Source of the DNA: Mesocentrotus franciscanus
Taxonomy: Eukaryota; Echinodermata; Echinoidea; Camarodonta; Strongylocentrotidae
Direction: 5' to 3'
DNA: 64,000 nucleotides
Assembly: GCA_037976565.1 (NCBI GenBank)
Contig: CP137668.1
Coordinates: forward strand, 8,058,496 to 8,122,495
Under the pieces are notes generated by a model. The model saw only the letters and a list, made by a program, of their open reading frames with translations, had not been told where the DNA came from and searched no databases. The stretch's first letter is position 1; every line of letters begins with the position of its first letter. Of this stretch, positions 34,177 through 46,342 are shown piece after piece. A program made the translations under genes and the position numbers.

Positions 34177-34353
34177 CTTGGCCAGGAGGGATTAGACCTC
34201 GCAGCATGGTCACTGACAGGTGGTTATCTCATCAACTCAGCTCTCAATTAACATAAGAAAAAGAGGATCATGGGGGACCAACGGGCACCGCTTAGGCATT
34301 GTTTTCTATATAGAGGGAGCAAGTAGCTAACAAGTAGTGCAGTGGGGCTTTAA
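34177..34353 (+). repeat. Miniature element, family D copy 3 (5' truncated)
   Basis: Matches 2433-2628 from TTGGCCAGGAGGGATTAGAC to the right-hand GTGCAGTGGGGCTTTAA. The left TTAA end is missing. Confidence 0.75.
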
Positions 34354-35039
34354 TGATACATTTTCTTTTGTAGCATGAGCTCTATGAAACATGTATGAGT
34401 GTTTTCTGTTTTTTGGTTTTGATGCATCTATTTGCATGGTTAAGATAGCAACTATTTCTATCCTTTTGAAGCCTGGAAAATAACCCCAATTATGCCCTTC
34501 TAATAAACACTTTTAACAGAAAGAAAAGTATAAATACATCTATGTGAATCTAGAGCTCTCATAGTGCAGCAAGATTTTATACCTCCATAAAAGTCATTAT
34601 GATATATTACTGTTATTTAGGCGACAACAATAGCCTCAGAACGGCCTCTTTATCCCAGGCAGTTGTATAACTATTTTGTAACAAGGAGATAATTTTCCAG
34701 CATTGGGCGCAAATCCCCAGAGGCTGAAATTTTGTTGTGGTATGTGCGTAGTTATGAATACGTACCATGGGAAATTAAATGACAGTTGATCTATGCCTCA
34801 TCTGACAATCTTTATTTGATTTCAATTGATTCTCACCGCCTTTATGAGTCTACGAAGGCCAGACTCTTGCCCAGGGATTGTCTTTTTGTGCTGTTTATGG
34901 CTGCCTTTTCAGAACACGAGATTTAATTGGGATTTTCGGTAGCTTTTATCTGTCATTTTATGTGAATGTGACCAGTATCTTTGAATCCTGAAGGCCGCTT
35001 TGCCCTGTCTCACCCATGCCATGTGCATGGTTGAATTGT

Positions 35040-35605
35040 TTAAAGGGATAGTTGAGTTCTTGTTTAGGACCGAAAATGCCTTCAAAGTGCATGGTTATTG
35101 CTCTTATTCTCATTTATGACATTTTTAGTGCCCTTTTAGAACCTAAAATTGCTATGAAGATAATTTTAGACCCCAAAATGTGTGAATTTAGATTGAATAC
35201 GATCATATCAATTCAGCTCCACTTTCAAATAAATATGGTGATCGTTAATCAATTAATTGATTAACAATAACAATACACGGGCTGGCTGGTTGTGCATATT
35301 ATAACCAACACGAAAAAGCCAACAAAAAGCCAATATTGGCATTGGCTGGAATAAAACGTATAAGGCGCTATCTTGAGTTTCAACGGCTGGTTCAAAATTA
35401 CAGAATATTTGTGGGGCACCACAAATATTAGAAATGGTTATATTTATGGATATTTCAGCCGTCTCTGAACCGATTTTGATCAAACAAAGATGATTTTGTC
35501 ATTTAAATTGTATATTCTTTCAAATTTGACACTCAGTTTTTCATTATCTCACAAAAAAATATTTTGTGTAGCGCCCACTGCAACAAAACTCAACTTTCCC
35601 TTTAA
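35040..35605 (+). mobile_element. TTAA-flanked inverted-repeat element, family E copy 1
   Basis: Left end TTAAAGGGATAGTTGAGTT, right end AACTCAACTTTCCCTTTAA, with TTAA at both borders; 566 bp. The sequence is repeated at 56726-57265. Non-coding. Confidence 0.85.
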
Positions 35606-35739
35606 GATGTGATAAGAAGCGCTGCATATCTCATGTGCAGACTAAGCAGGCCTATTCCTAAATAAATCAAATACCCCCAAATGATACCCACAATATATTA
35701 TTTATGATGATATGAGAGGAAGTATATCTCATCTGTATG

Positions 35740-35812
35740 GGGCCAGAAGGGCATTAACTCGGTGTTAAAATGATATACGAATTAAGGCCCTTTTGTCTGT
35801 AAACAGATGATG
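35740..35812. repeat. Short hairpin repeat, copy 2 (AGAAGGGCATTAACT)
   Basis: GGCCAGAAGGGCATTAACTC pairs imperfectly with GAATTAAGGCCCTTTTGTCT, then TGTAAACAGA. Same layout as copy 1, including the AAACAGA flank. Confidence 0.65.
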
Positions 35813-36795
35813 TGACCTTGATTTGCAGTGTAAATGCAGCATATATATATTATACATGTAGATAGCCTACATTTCTTGTTCAAAGAGTTGAATACCAGAA
35901 ATAATGGTATTGAAGGATAGAGAGTGAGAGAGATAAATACTTTAATAGGTTGGTAGGATAAAGGAAAGGAGATGAATTAAAAGAGGATAGGGAGATTGAC
36001 AGAGGGAGTGAGAGGCTTGGAGGGTGGGGGAAATGGAACTCAGTCTATGTTACCCCATGTGATTGCAGTCTTGTTTGAGGATGGTTCAAGCCTTTGAAAT
36101 CTTATTGAAAAGGCCTTGTAACAAATGATTAAAATGACTGATTGATGACAGCATGCTGAGGAAGCCAAATGGATTTTTTTAAGAAATGGGGATGGTTTCA
36201 AGGATATTGAGTAGCCAGAGGAAAAAAATCTCCACTCCTTCAAATTTGTAAAACAGCAAGTGGGCGTGTCGGGTATGTAAACACCAAAATGCTGGTAATT
36301 TTACATGAAACCATCTACATGTACACCCTGTGTACATGTATGCCAGTTCTTTGAATAAAAATAAGAGTAGTGAAAGCGAAAGAGTCACTGACAGTAATCT
36401 CAACCATTTGTTTCGTAAAATAATACTAGATTAAGAAAGAAAACCAGATTGTGGCAACATTTCACAGAGCATTAATTCCATTTTGGGTGTTTCCCAAGGA
36501 CACCATACTTGATTTTAGTATTTTTAGGGAGACGAACCCCACATACTCTTCCGCAAGCAGTCGAGATGCAATTATATTTTGTCTGGCGTGCCTTCATCAG
36601 TTTAGACAGATGTAGGCCCTTGACATCGCTTTTGGCTTCCTCCTTTCAAGTTTTTGAACTGTGTGCATTTTATACTTTAGAATGGATTTAGCATTGTTTT
36701 GATGTTTTATTTGATATACTTCTAGTACTCCATGAGGGAGATAAAGAGGATATAAGAGATACTTTTAAAGAGACAAATATAAAATGTGTATTGGA

Positions 36796-36797
<2 letters not shown>

Positions 36798-36834
<37 letters not shown>

Positions 36835-36936
36835 GGGGAGTTGCAGTAAATACAGAGTGAGAGGTGAAAATAAGATGGAAGAAAGAGAAGGGAGGAGCAG
36901 CAGGGTGGGGGGAGAGAGAGAGAGAGAGAGAGAGAC
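36798..36936 (+). repeat. (GT)n and (GA)n microsatellites
   Basis: GT run at 36799-36830 and GA run at 36911-36934. The frames crossing this region are low-complexity. Confidence 0.9.
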
Positions 36937-37379
36937 AGATATATATGTATCTTACTATAATTATGCTCGATACCCCTGCAATATTTACATCGTGTGCGCT
37001 CTCTCTCACTCTCCTTTCTTCTCCTCTCCACCCACCTCTCCTCTCTTTTCTTTACTCTTCACATATGCAGCAACATTTTCTATTCTTTCATTTCTCTGTT
37101 TCCTTGCTTTATTTTCTGTTGTCTTATATATTTTTCTATTATTATTATACACTTATGTCTTATCTGTCAGTCGTCATTGTCTCTTTTGACCTTTCCAATA
37201 TTAACCATAAAAGTGTCATAACAAGTTTTTCAAATTACGGATTTATAATTGTATTATTATTCTGCCACTTTTTGGTAATCTATTATATATATATATATAC
37301 AGGTGTATATATATATTTTTTTCTTTTTCTTTCAAGTCAATATATTTAGATGTTACAAAAATTATGTTTGTCATTATTT

Positions 37380-37615
37380 TTGAGGGATCCACATTTTACA
37401 AGCTCTGCTTTTCAGTGGATCCCTCCATTTCCACAGGGCTATCTTGAAAAACCTCTTTAAAAAAACCATTGTACTGGATATTTATGTATACTTTCTATTT
37501 CACAATTCTAAACTATGTAAAATGTATTATATTATTGAATATTGAATTGTATACTGATTTCTTGTCAAAATTACTGTTCTGTTGGAAATGAAAAAAATAA
37601 ACTGAACTGAACTGA
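37380..37615 (+). mobile_element. LINE 3'-end fragment with terminal hairpin
   Basis: A perfect hairpin at 37382-37426 (GAGGGATCCAC ... GTGGATCCCTC) is followed by AT-rich 3'-UTR-like sequence and then AAAAAATAAACTGAACTGAACT. The terminal GAACT repeats are typical of LINE tails. No coding part remains. Confidence 0.65.
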
Positions 37616-37618
37616 ACT

Positions 37619-37715
37619 ATATATATATATATATATACATGTATATAGAGAGAGACAGAGAGAGAGAGAGAGACAGAGAGAGACAGAGACAGACAGAGAG
37701 AGAGAGAGAGAGGGG
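37619..37715 (+). repeat. (AT)n then (GA)n/(GACA)n microsatellite
   Basis: Directly follows the LINE tail at 37615, a common origin for such tracts. Confidence 0.9.
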
Positions 37716-39180
37716 GGGGGGAGTGGTGGGAGTTAATGTATTTTATGCAGCTAAAGGTATAAAGTGAAAGTAATATTTTGAAAGAAAGATAAAGAGAGAG
37801 AGAAAGAGGGAGACAGAAAGAGAACTAGGAATATTAGAAACTTTGAGAGGTAATAAGAACAAAAAGTAAAAAAAAGAAATCAAGCCACAGAGAGCAAAAG
37901 GAGAGTGATGAACATGAGAAGAACGGGATGAGGGGGCATAGATCATTGGATACGCTGATGAAAATTAGATCAATTGATCATAATCTATGTTGGTGATTGA
38001 TGATTCATGAATGATGACGATAAGCTCACCACAATGTAGTAATGTAGTCAGAATGATACAAAAAACCATGGCGACATGAACCCTGCTAAAAACTGCACAT
38101 TCTAAGTCACTATGAATAAATGTCTTATCTCCAAATGTTAGCTGTTACAGGATGAAATTCTTGAACAGTTTAATTCAGCACACCAAAACTGTCAATACCA
38201 TAAACATATGTACTGTAACCCTCAGCTGATAGGCTTGACATTTTCATTATCTGAAGATGAAAGTTTGATTTTCAACGAAACCTCATCACATACATGTAGA
38301 AGCCATTTCACTGATGACTTTGCCAAATAAATTACAAGGTAACAGAAAAACATTTAAGATATATAATAAGAAGAGTTTTTATTAATCCAGAAGAGAGGAA
38401 AACCTAAAAATTATAGCAAGTCTAAACTTATTTCCAAATGTCATTCCTCATTACACATTCATAGGATTTTGTTCTGCATACAGTATACACTATACTATAA
38501 CGTAAAGTTCAGCTAAACTGTTTTCCAAATAGTAATTCAATGAAGCACAAGCAAGTCAAATTCATGATAATGAATTAGAATGAATTGCACAAATTTATCA
38601 ATACAGTTGAAATTTGTTTGGGAAATATGTAAAAACTGGATTATTTGTACACATTGTAAAGCAAATTCAACATCCTAAAACTAGTTCACAAAGTACATGG
38701 ATTTAAAAGCTTTAGTCTTTTGTTAAGTCTGCTTATTATCTTGAAAAATCAGTGAACAGTTGTTCTTTAATTTTGAAAAGAAGGGAATTCTTTGACTTGG
38801 CTTATTTAATTATTGTAATACAATTATTATTCCTCCATGTCAAATTCTATTTATCTCTTGATATGTTGATTGTATATACTGGATACATTTGGAGAAAAAA
38901 AAAACAGTATCGTTATTGACAAGCTCCTACAATACTGACTCTTTTTAGTTTTTCTCTGCCTGCTTTAAAGAATTAAATTGCATGGTTTGTATTTGATATA
39001 TTCCTGTGCACTTTTGCATTGAAAGCTAACAGTTTCAATGTCTTAGGTACAAGATCATATCATATTGAAACAAATTGTAGATTTATGCTTCTTTATGACA
39101 AAGCTTTTTGAAGATTTCAGCATGGTAAATTGGTCATTTGAATAGCATGACAGATACATGTGTACCTTTGCAGGCAGTTT

Positions 39181-39510
39181 AGACGGAGCGAGGAGAAGAG
39201 GGGGGAGGGAGAGGGGAGTGAGAGAGAGTTAGGGGAGGAAGAAAGCAGGGAGAAAGAGAGGGAGAGAGAGAGAGGTGTAGAGAGAGAGAGAGAGAGGGGG
39301 AGATGTAGAGAGAGAGAGAGAGAAAGAGGGAAGGGGAATGAGAGGGAGAGAGAGAGAGGGAGGTGTAGAAAGAGAGGGAGGGTGAAGAGATGGGGCATGG
39401 TGGAGAGAGAGAGGGAGAGAGACAGAGAGAGATAGAGAGAAAAAGAATGGGGGGGGGGGGAGAAATGTTGGAAAAAAAGATGAGAAGAAAAGGCGATGGT
39501 GGAGAATCTA
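39181..39510 (+). repeat. 330-bp polypurine tract
   Basis: GA, GGA and GAGGG repeats with very few pyrimidines. Arg/Glu-rich and Ser/Leu-rich frames on the two strands are artefacts. Confidence 0.9.
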
Positions 39511-40179
39511 AATTCATCCAGGGCTCCCTGTCGTGGCATCTGTTCACGGTACAGTTGTTTCCATGCTACAGATCAAAGTGTCAATCTTGGGAAATCCACT
39601 CCACGATTTACCTAAGTTTTCATATGTCTCCACAGGAACAAACAATCCCACGCTGAAACGTCCACAAACTTCGCGAAACAAATAAATCCCAGATCAACTT
39701 GACAAGCAAAACTTTGCTACTTTATTAAATCTGAACGATTTATTTTCTTTCTTTACAAGTGGGCTTTCTGCACAATGCAAGATTTGATTAAATAGATTTT
39801 CATCTGTTCTGTGACATTTTGCTGTTTCGCTATTCAGTCTTCATAGGTGGGAGTTGTATGTCTCTGATCAAGATCTTGAGTCTAATACTGTTACAGAATG
39901 TCAGTCTTACTAGATTTATATTTGATGCTTGAGACGGACATGTTGCCTCAGTGGGAGAGGTAAAATAAAGATGAGAAAAAGTCAAGTTTGATGTATTCAA
40001 TAATTCAAGGTTAAATGTCTGCTTCAAGGTATACAACATTGTAGGTCATGGTCATGGATTTAATGACAATTGTATTTCCTCAGTATATCAAAACAGTAAG
40101 ATCAGAACAAGAGAGACAATGAGAGACAATGAGATTGGCAGGCAGATACAGATAATAGAGAGAGGTTGGGGAAAGAGAC

Positions 40180-40586
40180 CTAGGGTGCGTTTTTCGCGTC
40201 TTGCCACAGATATGTACATATCGAAACCCACTATTGAACCTCACTATCGAACCCCACTATACGAACGTGATTTTCGGGATGTCTCGTTTATCGTCTCGTT
40301 TATCGTCTCTTCACGATTCAAAATAAAGGCCTTGTCTCTGCGCAGCTGCTTTGCGCCGTTTGACCCGGGAAGCAGATTAGCCTGGGAAGGCCCATAGAGC
40401 TATATGGGAAGGTTCGATTTGTACTGGGGTTCAAAACAGCTTTGCGTTTATCGTGTCTCAGAAACGTGATTCTGGCTGTATGTCACATTCAAAACGCACC
40501 TTTTCGGCGTTACAATATGCCCATATCTGAAGACGTTTGAAAACGCTGATTCTATGCAAAAATTTGGTCGATAAACGCAACCCTAG
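40180..40586. mobile_element. Inverted-repeat element (AGGGTGCGTTT)
   Basis: Left AGGGTGCGTTTTTCG, right CGATAAACGCAACCCT; ~405 bp, GC-richer than its surroundings. It includes internal repeats of TCGTTTATCGTCT. Non-coding. Confidence 0.7.
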
Positions 40587-40612
40587 AAAGAGACAGATAT
40601 ATTCTACACAGA

Positions 40613-40933
40613 AGGTCTGTCTTCATCAGCTCGAGTTTGCCAAATAACCCGCCATTTTAACTATCCCAATCGCAAATTATCCAGCTAATTTGCATCTTCA
40701 TCAGCCCGCAGTTGCAATTAGCGGGATATTTGGTCGAGAAAATATTCTGAGAAATCTTGGTCTTGTTTCCAAAATATCCCAGTATTTGGGAAATAGTGGG
40801 CTAATTTGCGCCCGTCCGAGCTAGTTTGTGATGAGCGTATCGGTCTGGTGAAGACGCAATTTTGAGCTTGGGATAATATCCCAACACTGAAAATAGCGGG
40901 TTATTTGCAAACTCGAGCTGAAGAAGACAGGCC
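40613..40933. mobile_element. Inverted-repeat element (AGCTCGAGTTTGC)
   Basis: GGTCTGTCTTCATCAGCTCG then AGTTTGCCAAATAACCCGC at the left is inverted at the right as GCGGGTTATTTGC-AAACTCGAGCTGAAGAAGACAGGCC. Arms are ~38 bp and further internal blocks pair. It sits 27 bp from the element at 40180-40586. Confidence 0.85.
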
Positions 40934-40936
40934 TAG

Positions 40937-41005
40937 AGAGAGAGAAAGAAAGGGAAAGGGAGAAAGAGAGAAAGAGGGTGGGGGGGGGGGAGGGAGTGGG
41001 GGATG
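40937..41005 (+). repeat. Purine-rich tract
   Basis: GAGA/AAAG repeats ending in a G run, adjacent to the element before it. Confidence 0.85.
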
Positions 41006-41594
41006 GAGATACTTCCAAGAAAGAATGAGCAGTCAGGAATGAGATTGAGTCCGTCCGTCCGTGTGAGACAAACAAGCTAAGGAAGTATCAAATCACAGTA
41101 ATTGTGTCAATATAACCCCAGTGTATCATCTGCCACCCCACCCTCCCTTTATTAGACTAATAAACCTCACCGTCAACCAATCATTATTTTTCAAATCTTT
41201 GTATCAGAAAGCCATTATGTGCTTCAGAAAAGCATTACGTGCACATTATTATCTCAAGAAACAGGAAATAGAAGAATTAGGCTTATCTTGTTACCAGCTC
41301 ATATCTTGCTTTCCTGTCTCCATTAGTTTTTGACCTACTTCTTCCTCCTTTCCATGTATCCCCCCCCCCTCCTCCTTAAGTTCCATATCCAAGACTCCTC
41401 CCTTGGAACATGGAATACAACGTTAAAGATAAAGTTGAGTACTGGTAATATAATGCATTGTGAAATAAACAGTTTGGAAGCGATTGGAAGAGGTTGTGTT
41501 GTACATATTAAGATTGATGTCTTCTATTAGATTTGGGACTTATCAATATGAAAAGAAATTGACCTAATCTTCCTGAAAATCACACGCACTGAAT

Positions 41595-41895
41595 TTATTT
41601 CAATTTATTTCCGTATTTCACAAATAAATTTGAACAAGTAATTATACAAACAAACAATACATTAAAAACAAAATACAATTAAATGAATAAATTGAAGACT
41701 AAAGTACAATAAAATATTACATAATCAACAATTTGTTTGTAATTAACATAACGTGAAATATGGGGGAACCAAACAGAAGCAATGCGTGTAAAATATTTGG
41801 TTCCCAGGGGTAATTGTGTTTAATCAATATTAATCAAGAAAATGTAATAAAAGAAAACGAACAAGGTAAGAACAACAACAAAAAAAAAGAAAAGA
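41595..41895 (-). repeat. Possible LINE 3'-end fragment, reverse orientation
   Basis: Begins TTTATTTCAATTTATTTCC, the kind of T-rich start seen when a LINE tail is read backwards, and includes GTTCCCAGGGG/TGGTTCCC motifs. No coding similarity, so the call is tentative. Confidence 0.3.
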
Positions 41896-42822
41896 AAAGA
41901 AAAAAGACGACAAGGTGCCATGCCAACTAACAACTTTTGTTAGACCACTAAAGAAAAAAAAAAAAAAACTTACTTACTTACTTAACCCTTTGAGAGCGAG
42001 CCCGCGCACGGCGATTGTTTCCCCTGTGACGAAGCGATTTCGGTTACATCGCCAGTAATGGACAATTTGGCGGTGCTTTCTACTTTCATTGCTCATTGCG
42101 CCTCATTCAGTCATTTTCGTGATTTTTAGTAAATGTAAAAATTAAAGATCAGACTTTTTTCTTTCTAAAAATATAAGTTTTGTTCATCAATACGAAAAAT
42201 AAGGTCTGTTATTTTTGAGGAAATTGCCGTCTTATTTTGCTGAAGCTTCACGTCTTTCCTTTTCAATACACTCACAATACAAATTGCGTAAGCACCGCCG
42301 CACGCGCAGATCGGTCGATACCTCCATTCATTTCCCCATTGTCAATGATTGTCGTCTGCTAAAGCTCGGCCGATTATCAACCGAGCCATAAATAATAGGC
42401 CTTCGTTTTACATGGGTTTTCGACACATTTTGTAACTATATTCTGACCAACATTATGCCATGATCTACACTAAATGCCCTTTCTTTTAAATGTGAAAATC
42501 AAATATAGGACTATTTGGGAAATGAATTTTTGAGATGAACATTGTTTTACTCTCGAAAATAAAAATAATATTTACTTTGAATGCTTTCGACTTCGTTTCT
42601 CATAATTTGAAATATTCATTTTGTTTTAGTTTTTGCCTCCCGATTAATTTTGTTTATTTTTTCTCTATCTATACATCTCTTAGAACCCTATTTTGATATG
42701 AGGTTGCTGTATCAATAAAATATTTATTGAATTTTTGTACGCATATTTGATTTGTTTTGTTTGTAATGGAAAGATCTAAATGAATGACAGAGATTAGAAC
42801 AAAATCATAATTCATCACAATC

Positions 42823-42910
42823 ATCTCTCTCTCTTTCTATCTATTTATCTATCTATCTCTGTCTGTCTCTGTCTGTCTGTCTCTCTGTCTGTCTCCTCCT
42901 CCCCTCCCTC
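42823..42910 (+). repeat. (TC)n/(TCTG)n microsatellite
   Basis: Pyrimidine-rich run with CTAT, TCTG and CTCC units. Confidence 0.85.
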
Positions 42911-43207
42911 TCTGAATACGTCAGGAATTTCGTGAAATTGGAATTGTGCTTCAGTGTGTTTTACATCGGCATCGCGTTGTTGTGTTGTTTTTTTAAAGGG
43001 TGTGGCTAATAAGGAGTTAATCGCCGTAGTCTTGGTAGTCTTTTATTTATTCGAAAATAAATGATATTGAAAATATAGTAATTCATTATATGTTACGAAA
43101 CAATAAAGTAAGAAATGCAAACAACGTGAGAATTCAATTTATTTGTCTTCGTCTCCATCTGTGTTCTCGTTCAACCTATCATGTCAATAAAACTTTGTTA
43201 ACTCGTT

Positions 43208-43372
43208 ACTTCCGTTGGAGTTTACAACCATGACAACGAACTATACCCTTGGCCACGTTCATTGTTCCTCTTACGTAACTTCCGTTCCGTTCTTCTATTG
43301 TTGAAGTTTAGAACCATGACAACGAACTTTACCCTTGGCCACGTTCATTGTTCCTCTTACGTAACTTAGCTG
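43208..43372 (+). repeat. Two tandem copies of a ~75-85-bp unit
   Basis: The unit includes AACCATGACAACGAACT, ACCCTTGGCCACGTTCATTG and TTCCTCTTACGTAACTT. A third, more diverged copy lies at 45826-45909, framing the longer array between them. Confidence 0.85.
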
Positions 43373-43809
43373 TAGGGGACCTAAGACATAACTCTTTTCG
43401 TATATTCTATATAGGTCTAAAATACTTTTTGGTTGTATATACTTTGTCAATACTTACAAACTATAATTGTCAAAATTTGCCAATACTTACAAACTATTAC
43501 GTTCCCCTATCATCTTCCGCTCTAGAATCCTATCTTTTTTTGGTGTAATTTGTTGTGTCCTTTTCATACTTATTTTTTCTTGTCTCCCTCTTCAAGATTT
43601 CTTCGGTTTGGGTATTTATGCTATTTATTTTTTATAAATAAAAGAGAAAGTTTTATTCTTTCTCTTATAATGTTGTCCACCTTCTTCTAAATAACCCTTT
43701 TGTGATAAAGTATAATGTCCGATGTATATTATTTCTGTCAATAACATAAATGAACGTATCATTTTATTTTGACGCAACAAAGATTTACATTCAAAACACA
43801 ACCTTTACC

Positions 43810-45670
43810 TTCTATAATTTTTGTACAGTAGTATTCTTCTCATTTCGACATTATCAGTCGCTCGTTCTCTATTTTCGTTCCCTATAATAAATATAAGGTA
43901 TAATTTTGTGTACATTATCAGGGATATGTTATAATAATTTGTCTCAAGGTAGGAATGATGCCGGCATACTAGCAAATGTCGGAATAGAAAACAACATGAA
44001 AGATAAAGATGGAAAACGACATTGACAGAAAGACAGAGAGAGAAAGACAGACATACATACAGACAGTGGGAGAGAGAAAGAGAGAGAGGGAGAGAGGGGG
44101 CGGGAGGGATAGAAAGTTGGACGTAGTCTGTACTATATTTATTATTATGATATTTGTCTCTCCGAATATCCGATCACCCCCAGCTCTGATTTTTACTTTT
44201 ATAATTATTGTACAGTAATATTCTTCTCATATCAAAATCATCAGGCGCTCGTTCTGTGTTTTCCTTCTCCATATCGAGGTTATAGTATAATAATTTATCT
44301 CAAGATCGAAAGGAATACTTTTGGACGGAAAACAGTACCAAAGATGAAGAAGGAAAATGGCGCTGAGAAAGCGAGCAAGAGATATAGAGAAAGACATACA
44401 GAGAGAAAAATCATTTCTCATGTCATCTTTTCGTCTGTGACATTTTACTATGTCACATTTATATTATTCCTTTATCTTTCCATGATTGTTATATATTTGA
44501 ACGAATATTTCAGATAGGGTCAAACCTGGTTCTACGTTATAATTATGATCATCTAATTTTATTTAGGAGTAAGTCGAAACGCGATCTCATCAAAAATCGC
44601 GGAACAGAAAAGATGAAGATAGAAAATGACATTGAGAAAACGAGAGAGAGAGAGAGAAAGTTGGACGTATTGTTATTTATTATTATGATATTTGTCTCTC
44701 CGATCAACACCAACCGCCCCGCTGTGGATTCCTCTTCAGTTTTTTTTAAATCATGATTTACACTCAACAATTTTACTTTTTATAATTATTGTACAGTAAT
44801 ATTCTTTTATTTCGATATCATCAGGCGCTCGTACCGTGCTTTCCTTCTTCATATCGAGGTTATGGTATAATAGTTTATCTCAAGATCGAAAGGAATACTT
44901 TCGGAATAAAAGCAAATAGCGGAACGGAAAACAGTACCAGAGATGAAGATGGCAAATGGAGCTGAAAAGCGAGCGAGAGAGAAAGAGAGAGAATACAGAG
45001 AGAGAGAGAGAAAAAAGAGAGAAAATGAGCAAGGAAAAAAAGAAAGGTATAAAGAGTGAGAGACAAAGAAAGAGACAAACAGAGAGAGAAACAATCCTTT
45101 CTCATGTCATCTTTTCGTCTGTGACATTTTACTAAATCACATTTGTATTATTCCTTTATCTTTCCATGGTTGTTATATATTTGAATGAATATTTCAGATA
45201 GGGTCAAATTTGGTTCTACGTTATAATTATGATCAGCTATTTTTATTTAGAGTACGTCGAAACGCGATCTCATCAAAAATCGCGGATCAGAAAACACTAC
45301 GAGAGATGAAGATGGAAAAAGACATTGAGAAAACGAGAGAGGAGAAAGTAGGTCCTATTGTTATTTATTATTACGCTTTTTGTCTCTCCGATCACCCCAC
45401 CCGCTCTGGATTCCTCTTTAGTTTCCATTTTTTATCATGATTTACATTCAAAAGTTTTACTTTTTATAATTATTGTACAGTAATATTCTTCTTATTTCGA
45501 TATCAAAAGGCGCTCGTTCCGTGTTTTTCTTCTCCATATCGAGGTTACGGTATAATAATTTATCTCAAGATCGAAAGGAATACTTTCGAATAAAAGCAAA
45601 TAGCGGAACGGAAAACAGTACCAGAGATGAAGATGGAAAATGGCGCTGAGAAAGCGAGAGAGAGAAAGGA
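43810..45670 (+). repeat. Array of diverged ~0.4-0.7 kb repeats
   Basis: The block starting TATAATTATTGTACAGTAAT appears at about 43816, 44203, 44782 and 45466. It is followed by GGCGCTCGTTC, CATATCGAGGTTA and GATCGAAAGGAATACTTT. A second block (AGTCGAAACGCGATCTCATC) is at ~44572 and ~45256, and GA-rich segments alternate with these. Open frames on the minus strand (44849-45105, 45492-45794) are repeat-derived. Confidence 0.85.
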
Positions 45671-46224
45671 GTACTTGAACGTGATCCCGTAAACATTCTT
45701 TGAAAACAGTAACGACAACTGCAAAACAACAAGACCCCAAAAAAAGGGTTATCTGAGTTAACCCGCTATACATGTACACTTGTACAGTATACAAGGATCA
45801 TTGTGAAAAAATCTATACATACCCGCTCTTCTATTGTTGGAGTTTATAACCATGACAATGACCTTTACCCTCGGCCACGTCTATTGTTCCTCTTACGTAA
45901 CTTAGCTGTATAGCTGGGCCAGATTTCCAAATGATCTGCGCATGCGCTATGTTCCTGCTCGTCGAAGCAATAATCCTGGCAAGAATATAGAACGGACGCA
46001 CGCGTCCGCCTCCAGCTGTACGGGTATTTCGGGACCTTTTTCGATCCGAACACTAACTTAGGGTAAAGTTGAAATGATATCACTTTTCTCGATTTTTTCC
46101 ACGTAACTTTATTATTTTTTAATAGATGAGATGAATAAATATATCTAAATAATACTTCAAAGAACTTTAGCACATAATAGCTAATAATAAGCTGGAAAAC
46201 TTTGTCAACATATTAGGGATATAT

Positions 46225-46298
46225 CTCGGCTTCTGTAGAAGCCCGTCGTCACAGACTTAACAACTCGCTCGGCTTCTGTAGAAGCCCGTCGTCTCCAA
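46225..46298 (+). repeat. Direct repeat of a 26-bp unit
   Basis: CTCGGCTTCTGTAGAAGCCC followed by GTCGTC occurs twice, ~41 bp apart. The unit contains the small palindrome GGCTTCTGTAGAAGCC. Confidence 0.8.
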
Positions 46299-46342
46299 AG
46301 CGTTAAGGTTATATAAATTAATGAATCTTTACTAAACAGTAA

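Larger units (their letters stand above)
41982..46306. mobile_element. Candidate 4.3-kb TTAA-bounded non-autonomous element
   Basis: TTAA followed by CCCTTTGAGAGCG at the left and CAAAGCG followed by TTAA at the right give a CSCTTTG inverted end. TTAA plus CCCTTTG is the known form of piggyBac termini. Only 6 of the first 7 bases match, so the pairing may be chance. The interior has no transposase but holds the repeat array at 43208-45909. Confidence 0.35.

Noticed and set aside
36857..37349. Open frames of 110 and 161 codons at 36.9-37.3 kb
   Set aside because: Low-complexity, partly GA/CT-repeat derived, hydrophobic by AT-rich composition, with no recognisable domain.
41982..46306. CRISPR-like or satellite interpretation of the repeats at 43-46 kb
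   Set aside because: Units are hundreds of bases long, diverged and irregularly spaced, in animal DNA; there is no spacer structure.
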